From Chloroflexota bacterium (GTDB lineage: Bacteria; Chloroflexota; Anaerolineae; Anaerolineales; Villigracilaceae): a stretch of 64,000 nt of DNA. Location: contig JACRBI010000047.1 of NCBI GenBank assembly GCA_016234495.1, positions 1 to 64,000 of the forward strand, written 5' to 3'. The translations under genes and the position numbers were made by a program. The notes below the pieces were generated by a model. That model searched no databases and was not told where the DNA came from. It saw only the letters and a program-made list of their open reading frames with translations. Position 1 is the stretch's first letter. Every line of letters starts with the position of its first letter. Positions 32,493 through 41,134 of this stretch are shown in pieces.

Positions 32493-33578
32493 ATGACAAC
32501 AGCAACTGGTTCGACAAGCAATTCTTTCAAAGGTGCCTATAAGCACCTCATGACGGGCGTGTCTTACATGATTCCGTTCGTTGTGGCCGGCGGTCTTTTG
32601 ATCGCCATTGGTTTTGCGGCGCGCGGTATCTATGCCTACGATGCCACGCTCGCCATGGACGGCTCGACCATGGAAGCCACCGCGTGGACGACCTTCTGGG
32701 CGAACATCTTTGCCATCGGCGCCAAGGGCGGCTTTGGTTTGATGGTTGCCATCCTCGCCGGGTACATTTCCTACTCGATCGCTGACCGCCCCGGGCTTGC
32801 TCCCGGCATGATTGGCGGCGTCCTCGCTGGCACAACCGGCTCCGGCTTCCTCGGCGGCATCATCGCAGGCTTCCTCGCTGGTTACTTTACCCAATGGTTG
32901 AACGGCGCGATTAAACTTCCGCGCAACCTCTCCGGCTTGAAGCCTGTCTTGATCCTGCCTCTGATCAGTTCCCTCGTTGTGGGCTTGATCATGTTCTATG
33001 TGGTCGGCGTGCCTGTCAGCGCCGCGTTGAACGCGCTCACCGCCTGGTTGACCGGCATGCAGGCTGGAAGTGCTGCAGTCCTTGGTTTGATCCTCGGCGC
33101 GATGATGGCCTTCGATATGGGCGGCCCCGTCAATAAAGCCGCGTACACTTTCTCGGTTGGTTTGCTCAGCACCCAGGTGACCGCTCCGATGGCCGCAGTG
33201 ATGGCCGCCGGCATGACTCCTCCGCTTGGTATTGCGCTCGCTGCCTACCTCTTCAAGAACCGCTTCACCGAAGACGAGCGCGAATCCGCCAGCGCGACCG
33301 CTGTGCTTGGAATTTCCTTCATCACCGAAGGCGCGATCCCCTACGCCGCGCGCGATCCGTTCGCTGTTATCCCTTCCATCATGGTCGGTTCAGCGGTTGC
33401 AGGCGCGCTTTCCATGGCTTTCGGCGCGCAATTGCATGTTCCTCACGGCGGCATTTTCGTTCTGCCCATCCCGAACGCCGTTGATAATTTGCTCATGTAC
33501 GTCGTTGCCCTGCTCGTTGGCACTGGCGTAACAACGGGTATGCTCTTCTTCTTGAAGAAGCCTGTTCCGGCCGAATAA
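32493..33578 (+). CDS. PTS fructose-type EIIC permease
   Basis: A 361-residue membrane channel. About nine membrane segments are visible, with the family patterns [21 protein letters not shown] at the N-terminus, [12 protein letters not shown], and [13 protein letters not shown] near the sugar site. It brings in fructose and couples it to phosphorylation by EIIB. AAAGGAGAG precedes the start. Together with EIIB and the fusion protein it makes a complete fructose PTS. The operon ends at a strong terminator. Confidence 0.96.
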   Translation: MTTATGSTSNSFKGAYKHLMTGVSYMIPFVVAGGLLIAIGFAARGIYAYDATLAMDGSTMEATAWTTFWANIFAIGAKGGFGLMVAILAGYISYSIADRPGLAPGMIGGVLAGTTGSGFLGGIIAGFLAGYFTQWLNGAIKLPRNLSGLKPVLILPLISSLVVGLIMFYVVGVPVSAALNALTAWLTGMQAGSAAVLGLILGAMMAFDMGGPVNKAAYTFSVGLLSTQVTAPMAAVMAAGMTPPLGIALAAYLFKNRFTEDERESASATAVLGISFITEGAIPYAARDPFAVIPSIMVGSAVAGALSMAFGAQLHVPHGGIFVLPIPNAVDNLLMYVVALLVGTGVTTGMLFFLKKPVPAE

Positions 33579-33595
33579 TTTTCACTTTGATGCAA

Positions 33596-33640
33596 ACAAT
33601 AAGAGGGCTGTCGAAAAAAGACAGCCCTCTTATTGTTTTG
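33596..33640 (+). terminator. Terminator of the fructose PTS operon
   Basis: AACAATAAGAGGGCTGTC and its complement pair around a short A-rich loop, followed by TTTTG and more Ts. Confidence 0.92.
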
Positions 33641-33690
33641 TTTCCTGTAAAATGGATTTCCCAATCCCTCCCCATGATAAAATTGCCCTC

Positions 33691-36213
33691 ATGCAACCAT
33701 CTTTGGAAAAACTAAGAAAATTCTTTCGACTCGAACACGAAAACAAATATCCGAATACCGCCATCATTGGCGGGCTTGCTCAGATGCTCGATTATTGGGA
33801 GGGTGAGGCGCGCGCCGATGGGATCGCCGAGGAAGTGATACAGGCTGTCGCGGCGCGTTTACGTTCCTATGAAAAGCTCAGTCCCGATGGGCGGGCAGAG
33901 TCACTCAAAGGCTTGTGGAAGCGCATCGGTGAGACCTACCCCGAAGCGGGGCAAAAGCCGAAAACGCAGACTCAGCCCGCAACGGGCAACCAGCCGCCCC
34001 GTCCGCCCAGAGCCGAGCCGCAGGCGCCGCAGAGTCAAAACACAGAAGCGCCGCGTCCGCCACAGCAGGTTCAGCAAAAGCCGCGCCCGGCTCCGCAGCC
34101 GCGCTCCGAATCTGTGCCGGGCGCCAAGACCAGCCAGACTCCGGCGGCATTGAACGCAAGCCTTACGGTTCTTCAGGGCGTTGGACCGCGCCATGCTGAA
34201 ACGTTGGTGAACCTCGGCATGAAGACCCTGGGCGACATGCTGTATTATTTTCCGCGCCGCTATGAAGATTACAGCCAGCTCAAACCGATCAAGTCGCTTT
34301 TTTATGGCGAGATGGTTACTGTGCTTGGAACGATCCAAAGCGTTAATAACCGTCCCATTCGCGGCGGCAAGGCATCGATCATTGAGGTCATCATCAACGA
34401 CGGCACCGGCTCGCTGCGAATTTCGTTTTTCAACCAGCCGTGGCTTGCAAACCGTTTCAAGCAGGGTGACGCAATTTCTGTTTCTGGAAAAATCGACCAG
34501 TACCTTGGCCGCCTTGTGATGAACAGCCCCGATTGGGAACCTGTTGAAGTTGAAAATTTACATACCGCCCGCATCGTTCCCATTTATGCGCTGACCGAAA
34601 AGATCACGCAAAAATGGCTGCGCGGAATCATGAATCAAGTTGTAACGCATTGGGCTCCCATGGTTGCGGATGCCCTGCCCGAAAAAATTAAACTTGCCGC
34701 GCGGCTCGTTTCATTAAGCGAAGCTTTGCAGCAGGCGCACTTCCCAAATTCGCAAGCCAGATTGAAAGCGGCGCGCGAGCGACTCGGCTTCGATGAAATT
34801 TTTTATCTGCAAATGGGAGTGCTGCGCCAAAAGCGGGATTGGAAATCTGTGGAAGGCCGCCGCTTCCCCGTCCCGACCGAGTGGCTGGGTGCGCGTTTAA
34901 GCAGCCTGCCATTCACGCTGACAGATGCCCAGCAAAAATCGCTCGCAGACATTCGCGCCGACCTGGACTCCGGTCAGCCAATGAACAGACTCGTGCAAGG
35001 CGACGTCGGTTCGGGCAAGACTGTCGTTGCGGCGTTGGGCGCGAGCATTGTCATCAACGCCGGCGCGCAAGCCGCGATCATGGCGCCGACATCCATTCTG
35101 GCAGAACAGCATTATCGCAACTTCACGAACATGCTCGCAGGCGATGGCGGATTCATGTCTGAGAGTGAGATTCGCTTGTTGGTGGGGAGCACGCCCGAGG
35201 CGGAGAAAGAAGCGATCCGTCAGGGGCTGGCAGACGGTTCGGTGAAAATGGTCATCGGCACGCACGCGGTCATTGAGCCGGATATCCAATTTAAAGATTT
35301 GCAATTCATTGTGATCGATGAACAACACCGCTTCGGCGTTGAACAGCGCAAGGAACTTCGCAGCAAGGGCACGAACCCGCATTTGCTGGTGATGACCGCC
35401 ACGCCGATTCCGCGCTCGCTGGCTTTGACAGTGTTTGGCGATCTCGATATTTCGGTCATTGACCAAATGCCTGAAGGACGGCAGCCCATCAGCACTTATG
35501 TGCTTCGCCCGCAGGAACGTGAGCGCGCATTCTCTTTAATCCGTGGACAGATCAAAGAGGGCAGGCAGGCTTTCATTGTTTACCCGCTGATTGACGAAAG
35601 CGAAAAGATCGAAGCGCGCGCGGCTGTGGATGACTTTGAAAAATTGTCGAAGGAAATTTTCCCCGACCTCAAACTTGGCCTTTTGCACGGACGCATGAAG
35701 CCCGCTGAAAAAGATGATGTGATGATGAAGTTCCGCGACAGGCAATATGACATCCTCGTTTCCACGACCGTCGTTGAAGTGGGCGTGGATGTGCCGAACT
35801 CGACCGTGATGCTGATCGAAGGCGCTGACCGTTTCGGTCTTGCGCAGCTGCATCAACTGCGCGGGCGTGTGGGACGCGGCGGGGCGCAATCGTACTGTCT
35901 GCTCATTCCCACGCATGAAGATGCAACAGAGAATGAACGCCTGCAAGCCATGTCACAAACCAATAGCGGCTTTGAGCTGGCTGACCTCGACCTTAAGACC
36001 CGCGGCCCCGGAGAGTTTTTGGGCACGCGTCAGGCGGGTTTTGCCACCACCTTGAAGATGGCAAGCATTACCGATGTTGTGTTAATTGAGAAGGCTCGTA
36101 CACAGGCGCAGGCTTTATTCGAGCGCGATCCGTATTTGCAGCAACCTGAACATGCCTTGCTTGCCGAAGCCTTTGAAAGATTCTGGGGCGCAGGAAAAGG
36201 GGATGTTTCGTAA
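33691..36213 (+). CDS. recG: ATP-dependent DNA helicase RecG
   Basis: RecG reverses stalled replication forks and processes recombination branches. An unusual N-terminal part with a Pro/Gln-rich linker (about residues 85-165) precedes the standard core: the wedge OB-fold (about 215-330), helicase motifs GDVGSGKT (Walker A), APTSILAEQHY, IDEQHRFGV (DEQH box) and TATPIPRSL, then the C-terminal helicase half with GRVGRGG and the TRQAG motif. I choose the ATG at 33691 (840 residues): TAAAAT lies seven bases upstream, a leaderless layout seen elsewhere here. An in-frame ATG at 33652 right after the terminator would add 13 residues. Confidence 0.95.
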   Translation: MQPSLEKLRKFFRLEHENKYPNTAIIGGLAQMLDYWEGEARADGIAEEVIQAVAARLRSYEKLSPDGRAESLKGLWKRIGETYPEAGQKPKTQTQPATGNQPPRPPRAEPQAPQSQNTEAPRPPQQVQQKPRPAPQPRSESVPGAKTSQTPAALNASLTVLQGVGPRHAETLVNLGMKTLGDMLYYFPRRYEDYSQLKPIKSLFYGEMVTVLGTIQSVNNRPIRGGKASIIEVIINDGTGSLRISFFNQPWLANRFKQGDAISVSGKIDQYLGRLVMNSPDWEPVEVENLHTARIVPIYALTEKITQKWLRGIMNQVVTHWAPMVADALPEKIKLAARLVSLSEALQQAHFPNSQARLKAARERLGFDEIFYLQMGVLRQKRDWKSVEGRRFPVPTEWLGARLSSLPFTLTDAQQKSLADIRADLDSGQPMNRLVQGDVGSGKTVVAALGASIVINAGAQAAIMAPTSILAEQHYRNFTNMLAGDGGFMSESEIRLLVGSTPEAEKEAIRQGLADGSVKMVIGTHAVIEPDIQFKDLQFIVIDEQHRFGVEQRKELRSKGTNPHLLVMTATPIPRSLALTVFGDLDISVIDQMPEGRQPISTYVLRPQERERAFSLIRGQIKEGRQAFIVYPLIDESEKIEARAAVDDFEKLSKEIFPDLKLGLLHGRMKPAEKDDVMMKFRDRQYDILVSTTVVEVGVDVPNSTVMLIEGADRFGLAQLHQLRGRVGRGGAQSYCLLIPTHEDATENERLQAMSQTNSGFELADLDLKTRGPGEFLGTRQAGFATTLKMASITDVVLIEKARTQAQALFERDPYLQQPEHALLAEAFERFWGAGKGDVS

Positions 36214-36226
36214 TTTTGAATTACCC

Positions 36227-36273
36227 GTAGGGGCGAGGTCTCCTGGCCCTGGGCGGGATAACCCCGCCCCTAC
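36227..36273. repeat. Palindromic repeat between recG and coaD
   Basis: GTAGGGGCG and CGCCCCTAC bound the element, with GGTCTCCTGGCCC between. Same family as the hairpins at 22775 and 28619. Confidence 0.75.
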
Positions 36274-36288
36274 GATTAATGGAGAATC

Positions 36289-36804
36289 ATGGTTAGAGCA
36301 ATCTTCCCCGGTACGTTTGACCCGATCCACCTCGGCCACATGGACATTGCCTCGCGCGCGGCGCGTCTCTTCGATGAAGTGGTGATGGCCGTCTACGACA
36401 GGCCGCTCAAGAGTTTGCTGTTCTCACCCGAAGAGCGCATCTCGCTTGTTCGAGAAGCCCTTCAAGACAACCCCAAGATCAAGGTCACAGGCTACAGCGG
36501 CCTGACCATTGACTTCGCCCGTCAGATCGACGCGCAGGTCATCGTGCGCGGCTTGCGCGTGTTCTCCGATTTCGAGTTCGAGTTCCGCATGGCATTGGCA
36601 AATCAACGCCTTGCAAAGGATATTGAAACAGTCGCGTTGATTACAGCCGAACAGCATACATTTTTATCCTCGAGCACGGTGCGCGAGATCGCAACCTTAA
36701 ATGGCGATGTCTCCAGCATGGTGCCGCCGCATGTCAAGAAGGCATTGCAAGCCAAAATGCTTAATATGGGTGAACATTCTCCGCCAAATTCGCTGCGTGA
36801 TTAA
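36289..36804 (+). CDS. coaD: Phosphopantetheine adenylyltransferase
   Basis: A 171-residue enzyme of coenzyme A synthesis that transfers AMP to 4'-phosphopantetheine. Motifs: FPGTFDPIHLGHMDIASRA (the TxGH-like nucleotide site), YDRPLKSLLFSPEERI, RGLRVFSDFEFEFRMA and FLSSSTVREIA. The length is close to the usual 160 residues. GGAG precedes the ATG. It may follow recG in one transcript. Confidence 0.97.
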   Translation: MVRAIFPGTFDPIHLGHMDIASRAARLFDEVVMAVYDRPLKSLLFSPEERISLVREALQDNPKIKVTGYSGLTIDFARQIDAQVIVRGLRVFSDFEFEFRMALANQRLAKDIETVALITAEQHTFLSSSTVREIATLNGDVSSMVPPHVKKALQAKMLNMGEHSPPNSLRD

Positions 36805-36851
36805 TTTGTGCTAGAATTGCCTCACTGCCTCGCAATATGGAGCAAAATAAC

Positions 36852-37340
36852 ATGGACATACTTCAACTGATTGACCGATTGGAAGAACTCTTCAACGACG
36901 CAAAGGCTTTACCCTTCACGCATAACGTCGTCGTGGATGAAGACAAAATGTTGGAACTGATCGACCAAATGCGCATCGCCATTCCCGAAGAAGTGAAGAA
37001 AGCCCAGCAGGTCATGGCGCAGCGTGACCGTGTCATGGCGCAGGCGCAGGAAGAAGCCAACCGCACTTTACAACTCGCGCGTGAAAAAGCCGATCAGGCA
37101 ATGCAAAAAGATATGATCGTGCAGGAAGCCCAGCGCCGCGCCGACCAGATCATCAGTCAGGGTCGCGCCGAAGCCGAAGCCACCCGCGCCGACGCCGACA
37201 ACTATGTGGTCGACACGCTCATGCAATTGCAGGATCAGATCGCAAAATTAAGCAATCAAGTCAGCAACGGCATCCGCGTGGTGCAGGAAGAACAGATGCG
37301 AAAAGAAGCAGGCAGAATTTCTGAAAAGATCGAGAATTAG
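36852..37340 (+). CDS. Coiled-coil protein, DivIVA/ATP-synthase-b-like
   Basis: A 162-residue, highly charged helical protein: MDILQLIDRLEELFNDAKAL, then long heptad-like stretches rich in Ala, Gln, Arg and Glu (EEVKKAQQVMAQRDRVMAQ, AQRRADQIISQGRAEAEA). No membrane segment is present. Such proteins are usually annotated from similarity to DivIVA or to the b subunit of ATP synthase, but the role here is unknown. The ATG at 36852 is used since GGAG is at a suitable distance; an ATG five codons earlier is weaker. Confidence 0.78.
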   Translation: MDILQLIDRLEELFNDAKALPFTHNVVVDEDKMLELIDQMRIAIPEEVKKAQQVMAQRDRVMAQAQEEANRTLQLAREKADQAMQKDMIVQEAQRRADQIISQGRAEAEATRADADNYVVDTLMQLQDQIAKLSNQVSNGIRVVQEEQMRKEAGRISEKIEN

Positions 37341-37344
37341 AATC

Positions 37345-37380
37345 AACAATCCCGCCAAATTTTTGACGGGATTGTTTTTA
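37345..37380 (+). terminator. Terminator of the coaD/coiled-coil unit
   Basis: ACAATCCCG and CGGGATTGT pair, followed by TTTTTATTT. It can also act on the convergent membrane gene. Confidence 0.85.
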
Positions 37381-37401
37381 TTTAACGGATGAAAACCCGC
37401 A

Positions 37402-38079
37402 TCACTGCTGGACCTGGAGCCTGCGCGCCCTTCCCCAAACATTTTCCCAGCTGACGAATAACCCCGCCCCGCACAAAATTAATCCCGCGCCGACCAATGT
37501 CAGTGACGTATTGAAAACGTCGGCATAGTTGACTCCATCCCACGTGTGCGTAGACGCCATGAAATATTGGATGGTGAGAGTCATCACGCCCAGCACGGTC
37601 AGCGCCGCGCCGCCGGCTGGTTTGTTGGATTTCACATCACCTTTTGAAAAATTCACGCCCTGCCAGATGAAGGGAATCTTGAACAGCAGGAAGACCGCCA
37701 GCGTAAGCACGGTCGTGTACACCACCGCATCCACCGGCATAGACTTGCCGCGCAGCATCCGCGACATGTAAATGTGCAGCCCGCCGACCAACATGCCAGC
37801 GATCAAGGCTTGAATGCTCATCAAATACGAATCAGCCGCGCCTTTCACGAGCTTGACGGTTGCCCAAATCCCCCAAATGCCGATTGCAATCCCTGCAAAG
37901 ACAAATAAAATGTACAGCCATTGGAAGGGAGCCAGCGCGGTCATGCTTTCATATTTTGCCGGGAACAAGGCAGCGCAGATCGTGCCGATACCGCCCAGCA
38001 GGGTGAACCCGCCAGTCAGCGCCATCAACACGATGCCGATGAAACGAAGGAACTTTGCGAAGAAACTGTTTGTGGACAT
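37402..38079 (-). CDS. Integral membrane protein of unknown function
   Basis: A 225-residue protein with about six membrane segments (about 12-35, 52-76, 86-110, 120-140, 155-176, 190-210). Histidines lie near membrane ends (GGLHIYMSRM, MASTHTWDG) and could be heme ligands, but no family is recognised. AAGGAG precedes the ATG. It is the last gene of the minus-strand cluster that includes heme O synthase. A terminator hairpin separates it from the gene before it, so it is either read through or has its own promoter. Confidence 0.75.
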   Translation of the reverse strand: MSTNSFFAKFLRFIGIVLMALTGGFTLLGGIGTICAALFPAKYESMTALAPFQWLYILFVFAGIAIGIWGIWATVKLVKGAADSYLMSIQALIAGMLVGGLHIYMSRMLRGKSMPVDAVVYTTVLTLAVFLLFKIPFIWQGVNFSKGDVKSNKPAGGAALTVLGVMTLTIQYFMASTHTWDGVNYADVFNTSLTLVGAGLILCGAGLFVSWENVWGRARRLQVQQ

Positions 38080-38104
38080 TGCACTCTCCTTTTGTAGAAA
38101 AAAA

Positions 38105-38130
38105 GTAGGACGAGATTAATCTCGTCCTAC
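38105..38130 (-). terminator. Terminator within the membrane cluster
   Basis: A 26-base perfect palindrome, GTAGGACGAGATT and its complement, is followed on the minus strand by seven Ts. It overlaps the last codon region of the 38127-38570 gene. Confidence 0.82.
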
Positions 38131-38570
38131 AGGTTGAAACCGTGTTGAATTTTTTGTTGCCTTACTCTAAGCCCGATGCCGCTTAACCTTCCGAACATGA
38201 TGCCGATGATGGCGCACATGATGAAATCTGCTTCGGGGGTGAAGAACGGTATGCGTCCGATGATGAGTTTGGCAATCACCAGCAGCCAGATCAGAAAAAG
38301 ATAGAAGCGGTCAAGTGAGAAGGTCACTGCGCGCAGTTCGTGGTCTGCCTGCATGGGGACCATGAGGCTGAGCAGTAATCCAACCGGGATGAAGGCCGCA
38401 ATGATCAACGCGACCCACTTCCAGTTGAAATAACCGTTTTCGATATCGCGCAGGAAGTAGATGGTGAACAGCGCCGAAAATTGAACGAACAGGAAGGCGC
38501 GCAGCCAGATCTTGAAGCGGCTTTTTTTCATTTCGCCGCGCAGTGATTTGAAGAAGGAGGGGAGGGACAT
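38127..38570 (-). CDS. Small integral membrane protein of unknown function
   Basis: A 147-residue protein with a basic N-terminus (SFFKSLRGEMKKSRFKIWLRAF) and four membrane segments (about 25-45, 52-75, 90-108, 115-132). No catalytic motif or known family is seen. Its position inside the heme-related cluster suggests a small accessory subunit, but that is inference. A palindromic repeat separates it from the 200-residue membrane protein gene upstream. Confidence 0.7.
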   Translation of the reverse strand: MSLPSFFKSLRGEMKKSRFKIWLRAFLFVQFSALFTIYFLRDIENGYFNWKWVALIIAAFIPVGLLLSLMVPMQADHELRAVTFSLDRFYLFLIWLLVIAKLIIGRIPFFTPEADFIMCAIIGIMFGRLSGIGLRVRQQKIQHGFNL

Positions 38571-38582
38571 GGTTACTTTTTC

Positions 38583-38637
38583 TCGTCATGCCGAGGAGGA
38601 GATTGCTTCGCCGCATCACGGCTCGCAATGACGGATG
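38583..38637. repeat. Interspersed palindromic repeat, ATTGCGAG family, copy 2
   Basis: Shares GATTGCTTCxCCGC and GGCTCGCAATGACGGATG with the copy at 986-1087; the left arm here is CGTCATGCCGAGG. Confidence 0.75.
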
Positions 38638-38647
38638 CAATTGGGTT

Positions 38648-39250
38648 TTATCCGAATTTGAATCCTGCCACGAAACAGATCGTCATCAGCAGGAGCAGGA
38701 TGGGCAGGATTTTGAAAATGGTCTCGCGTGATAGGATGGGACGTCCCGCTTTGAGGAAAGAGAGCAAGAGCCCGCCGATACCGATTAATGCGCCTCCGAT
38801 GCCGACGAGCGAAAAGAGCGGCTGAGTCTTTCCTTGAACGGAGAGGATGATGGGTAGCAGGAAAATGGTGAGGCCGGCAATGCCATGCACGATTGCGATC
38901 GTAATTGTTGGAAGCTTGCCCGGCATGGGGAATGAGCGGGTAATGACTATCGCGAAGAATCCGATGATGGCGAAGACCAGATACCAGGTCCCGAAAGATG
39001 CGTGCTGCCAGACCAGTCCAAGTGACAGGGAGAGGGGAATGATCGTTGAGACGATGACCACCACGGGCGAGTCCAGCACATCGAAGCCGAGGATGATGAG
39101 GAGCAGGCCTGCCACGAGCAAAACGCCGAACCCGATGGTGTAGGCGATGATGGGGAGTGCCCCGAAGCCATCTATGCCGACCGCCACCTGGTAGGCGGCA
39201 AGGATGCCGGTAACGAGCAGCAGGGTGCGGTCGAGGGAGGTCATTTTCAT
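38648..39250 (-). CDS. Six-helix membrane protein, paralog A
   Basis: A 200-residue protein with about six membrane segments. GFGVLLVAGLLLIILG, VHGIAGLTIF and VGIGGALIGIGGLLLSF align position by position with the protein at 42843-43448, so the two are paralogs. A membrane histidine in each (VHGIAG and FHGVAG) could bind heme; this is only suggestive. The start at 39250 overlaps the heme O synthase stop by one base (TGATG). A longer frame extends into that gene but is only its shadow. Confidence 0.78.
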   Translation of the reverse strand: MKMTSLDRTLLLVTGILAAYQVAVGIDGFGALPIIAYTIGFGVLLVAGLLLIILGFDVLDSPVVVIVSTIIPLSLSLGLVWQHASFGTWYLVFAIIGFFAIVITRSFPMPGKLPTITIAIVHGIAGLTIFLLPIILSVQGKTQPLFSLVGIGGALIGIGGLLLSFLKAGRPILSRETIFKILPILLLLMTICFVAGFKFG

Positions 39251-40137
39251 CACATCACTTCGATCACAACCAATATCATCGCAGCCAACATGTAAATGGA
39301 TGCGTATTTGAACAAGCCAAAGTTGACGCGCTCGGATGGTTTGAAGGTGATGGCGACAGCCAGCATGAGCAAGCCCGCAGAGAGCACGCCGAGCAAGCGC
39401 AGGAAGCCCCAATCCATGCCGATGCCGTAGCCCGCAATGACCATTGCCAGCGCGGCGAGAACTGATGAAATGGCGATCGTTGCGCGTGTGGCGGCCAACC
39501 CATACGTGGACGGGAAGGTCGGCACACAGGCGGCGGCGTAGTCTTTGGCGAATTTCATGCTGAAGGTGAGCGTGTGAGTTGGAATCCAGAAGAGGATGCC
39601 GAGGGCTAGGGTCAGGCCGATCCAGTCCACGACTCCGAGGCCGAGGGCGCGGCCAGCCAGGATGGGCATGGCGCCGGAGATGCCGCCCCAGACGATGCTC
39701 CACGCGGTGCGGCGTTTGAGCCACATGCTGTAGACGACGACATCGAAGAAGAGTCCCGCGAAGACGATCAGGCCGTAAAGCGCGTCCATCGCGACTGCCC
39801 AGCCTACGCCGACGACGGAGAGAATCAGCCCGACGCGCAGGACTTCATTTTCCGTGACCGCACCGGAGGATGTGGCGCGCTTTTGCGTGCGCCCCATTTT
39901 CGCGTCAATGTCGCGGTCCCACCACATGTTGAGCACGGTGCTGCCCGCGATGGCGAGAAAGAGGCTGCCTGCCAGGCCCAAAATCGTCCCAACATTAAAG
40001 ACGGGGCAGCGCGCACTCATGTAGCCAGCCAGACCCGTTGCGAGAAGCAGGCCAGATTGGAGGGGCTTGGTTAATGACCAATAGAGGCTGATTTTGGATT
40101 TACGATTGTCGATTGACGATTGGGCGGCGGTGGTCAT
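39250..40137 (-). CDS. ctaB: Protoheme IX farnesyltransferase (heme O synthase)
   Basis: A 295-residue UbiA-family prenyltransferase that converts heme b to heme O by adding a farnesyl group, a step required for A- and O-type oxidases. The diphosphate-binding motif is LNMWWDRDIDAKMGRT (N70, D74, D78), and the second loop reads FWIPTHTLTFSMKFAKDYAAA, which favours heme over quinone substrates. About nine membrane segments are present. No heme A synthase or standard oxidase gene is adjacent, which suggests the product serves the divergent subunit-I-like protein at 41131-42606. Confidence 0.93.
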   Translation of the reverse strand: MTTAAQSSIDNRKSKISLYWSLTKPLQSGLLLATGLAGYMSARCPVFNVGTILGLAGSLFLAIAGSTVLNMWWDRDIDAKMGRTQKRATSSGAVTENEVLRVGLILSVVGVGWAVAMDALYGLIVFAGLFFDVVVYSMWLKRRTAWSIVWGGISGAMPILAGRALGLGVVDWIGLTLALGILFWIPTHTLTFSMKFAKDYAAACVPTFPSTYGLAATRATIAISSVLAALAMVIAGYGIGMDWGFLRLLGVLSAGLLMLAVAITFKPSERVNFGLFKYASIYMLAAMILVVIEVM

Positions 40138-40154
40138 GTGGAACTCCTAGGAAA

Positions 40155-40234
40155 GGTATACAAGTAAATATGTAGACAGGCACACAAGTGGCGGCAAGTA
40201 TACCTGTGTACGTGTATACCTGTCTACATGTGTA
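40155..40234. repeat. Period-8 inverted repeat between SUMF1 paralog 3 and ctaB
   Basis: The left arm reads in 8-mers GGTATACA, AGTAAATA, TGTAGACA, GGCACACA. The right arm reads AGTATACC, TGTGTACG, TGTATACC, TGTCTACA, TGTGTATT. The units pair as GTANACA with TGTNTAC. Same unit as 14343-14430. Confidence 0.75.
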
Positions 40235-41134
40235 TTACCTCACACAACGGAAACCAACGCCCGGGCTGAAATACATTGGCGGGGCGCTGTTGCGAACCCA
40301 GAGGCGCAAGTCCATGTCGTAGGTGTCTTTCGAGCCGCCGCGCATGAAGCGGTCACTAAAGCCTTCCATGGTTTGCACGTCGCCGATCCATTGCCAGACG
40401 TTGCCAGCCATGTCGTAGAGCCCAAATGGCGAGGCAGAGTCGACGGTTTGATAACCGTCATAAGTCTGGCCGTTGTAGAAGCCGACTGGACTCGTCCGCG
40501 AGCCGAATGAACTCATATTTTCAAATGGATCACGCGAGGCGTAGAAGTTGGCATTGTTGCGCTCGATCTCCCAACCCCACGGGAAGGGACGCGCATCCGT
40601 GCCGCGGGCGGCTTTCTCCCATTGGATTTCGGACGGGAGACTCGCGTCGTAATATTGACAGTAGCCCCACGCGCCAAACCACGTGACCATCGTCATCGGG
40701 TGATTCTCGTATCCTTCCTGAACCGAGAACTGGCTGCCATCGAATTTGATTCTCTGCGCCGAATCATTGAGCGGGATATACGCCCAGTCGCCGGCTTTGA
40801 TTTCGAGTTCGTGCTTGACGCCGTGGAAGGGATCGCCAGGGTAGTTGCCGACGATGTTATCGCCGTCCACTTTGACGTAACCTTCGGCGAAGGCGGCGTT
40901 GAGGAAGTCTGCGTATTGCTGGGCGGTGACGTCGGTGACCATGACCTCGAAGGCCGGAGTATATTCTTCTTCGTTGAACTGGCCGTAGAAAAATTCACCT
41001 TCGGGCACTTGCGCCCAGGTGGTCGGGTCAATGCCTGTGTCGAAGGTGGGCATCGGAGCGTTCAAATCTACAGGGGCGCACGAGGCTATTAACGCCGCGA
41101 ACAGGACGAGGGTCAGGATGAAGCGGTTTTTCAT
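40235..41134 (-). CDS. SUMF1/FGE-fold lipoprotein, paralog 3
   Basis: A 299-residue lipoprotein with lipobox LIASC (cysteine at about 19) and a SUMF1-fold domain: VPEGEFFYGQF, DVTAQQYADFLN, MVTWFGAWGYCQYYDASLPSEIQWEKAARG, FPWGWE, DMAGNVWQWIGD, MRGGSKD and GVGFRCVR. The catalytic cysteine pair of true formylglycine enzymes is missing. Its ATG overlaps the stop of the heme-copper-like gene (ATGA at 41134-41131), so the two proteins are probably made together and may interact. More distant from paralogs 1 and 2 than they are from each other. Confidence 0.88.
   Translation of the reverse strand: MKNRFILTLVLFAALIASCAPVDLNAPMPTFDTGIDPTTWAQVPEGEFFYGQFNEEEYTPAFEVMVTDVTAQQYADFLNAAFAEGYVKVDGDNIVGNYPGDPFHGVKHELEIKAGDWAYIPLNDSAQRIKFDGSQFSVQEGYENHPMTMVTWFGAWGYCQYYDASLPSEIQWEKAARGTDARPFPWGWEIERNNANFYASRDPFENMSSFGSRTSPVGFYNGQTYDGYQTVDSASPFGLYDMAGNVWQWIGDVQTMEGFSDRFMRGGSKDTYDMDLRLWVRNSAPPMYFSPGVGFRCVR

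Noticed and set aside
39251-39724. N-terminal extension of the 38648-39250 gene to 39724
   Set aside because: The extra 158 residues overlap ctaB and are His/Arg-rich shadow sequence. The TGATG junction gives a natural start.
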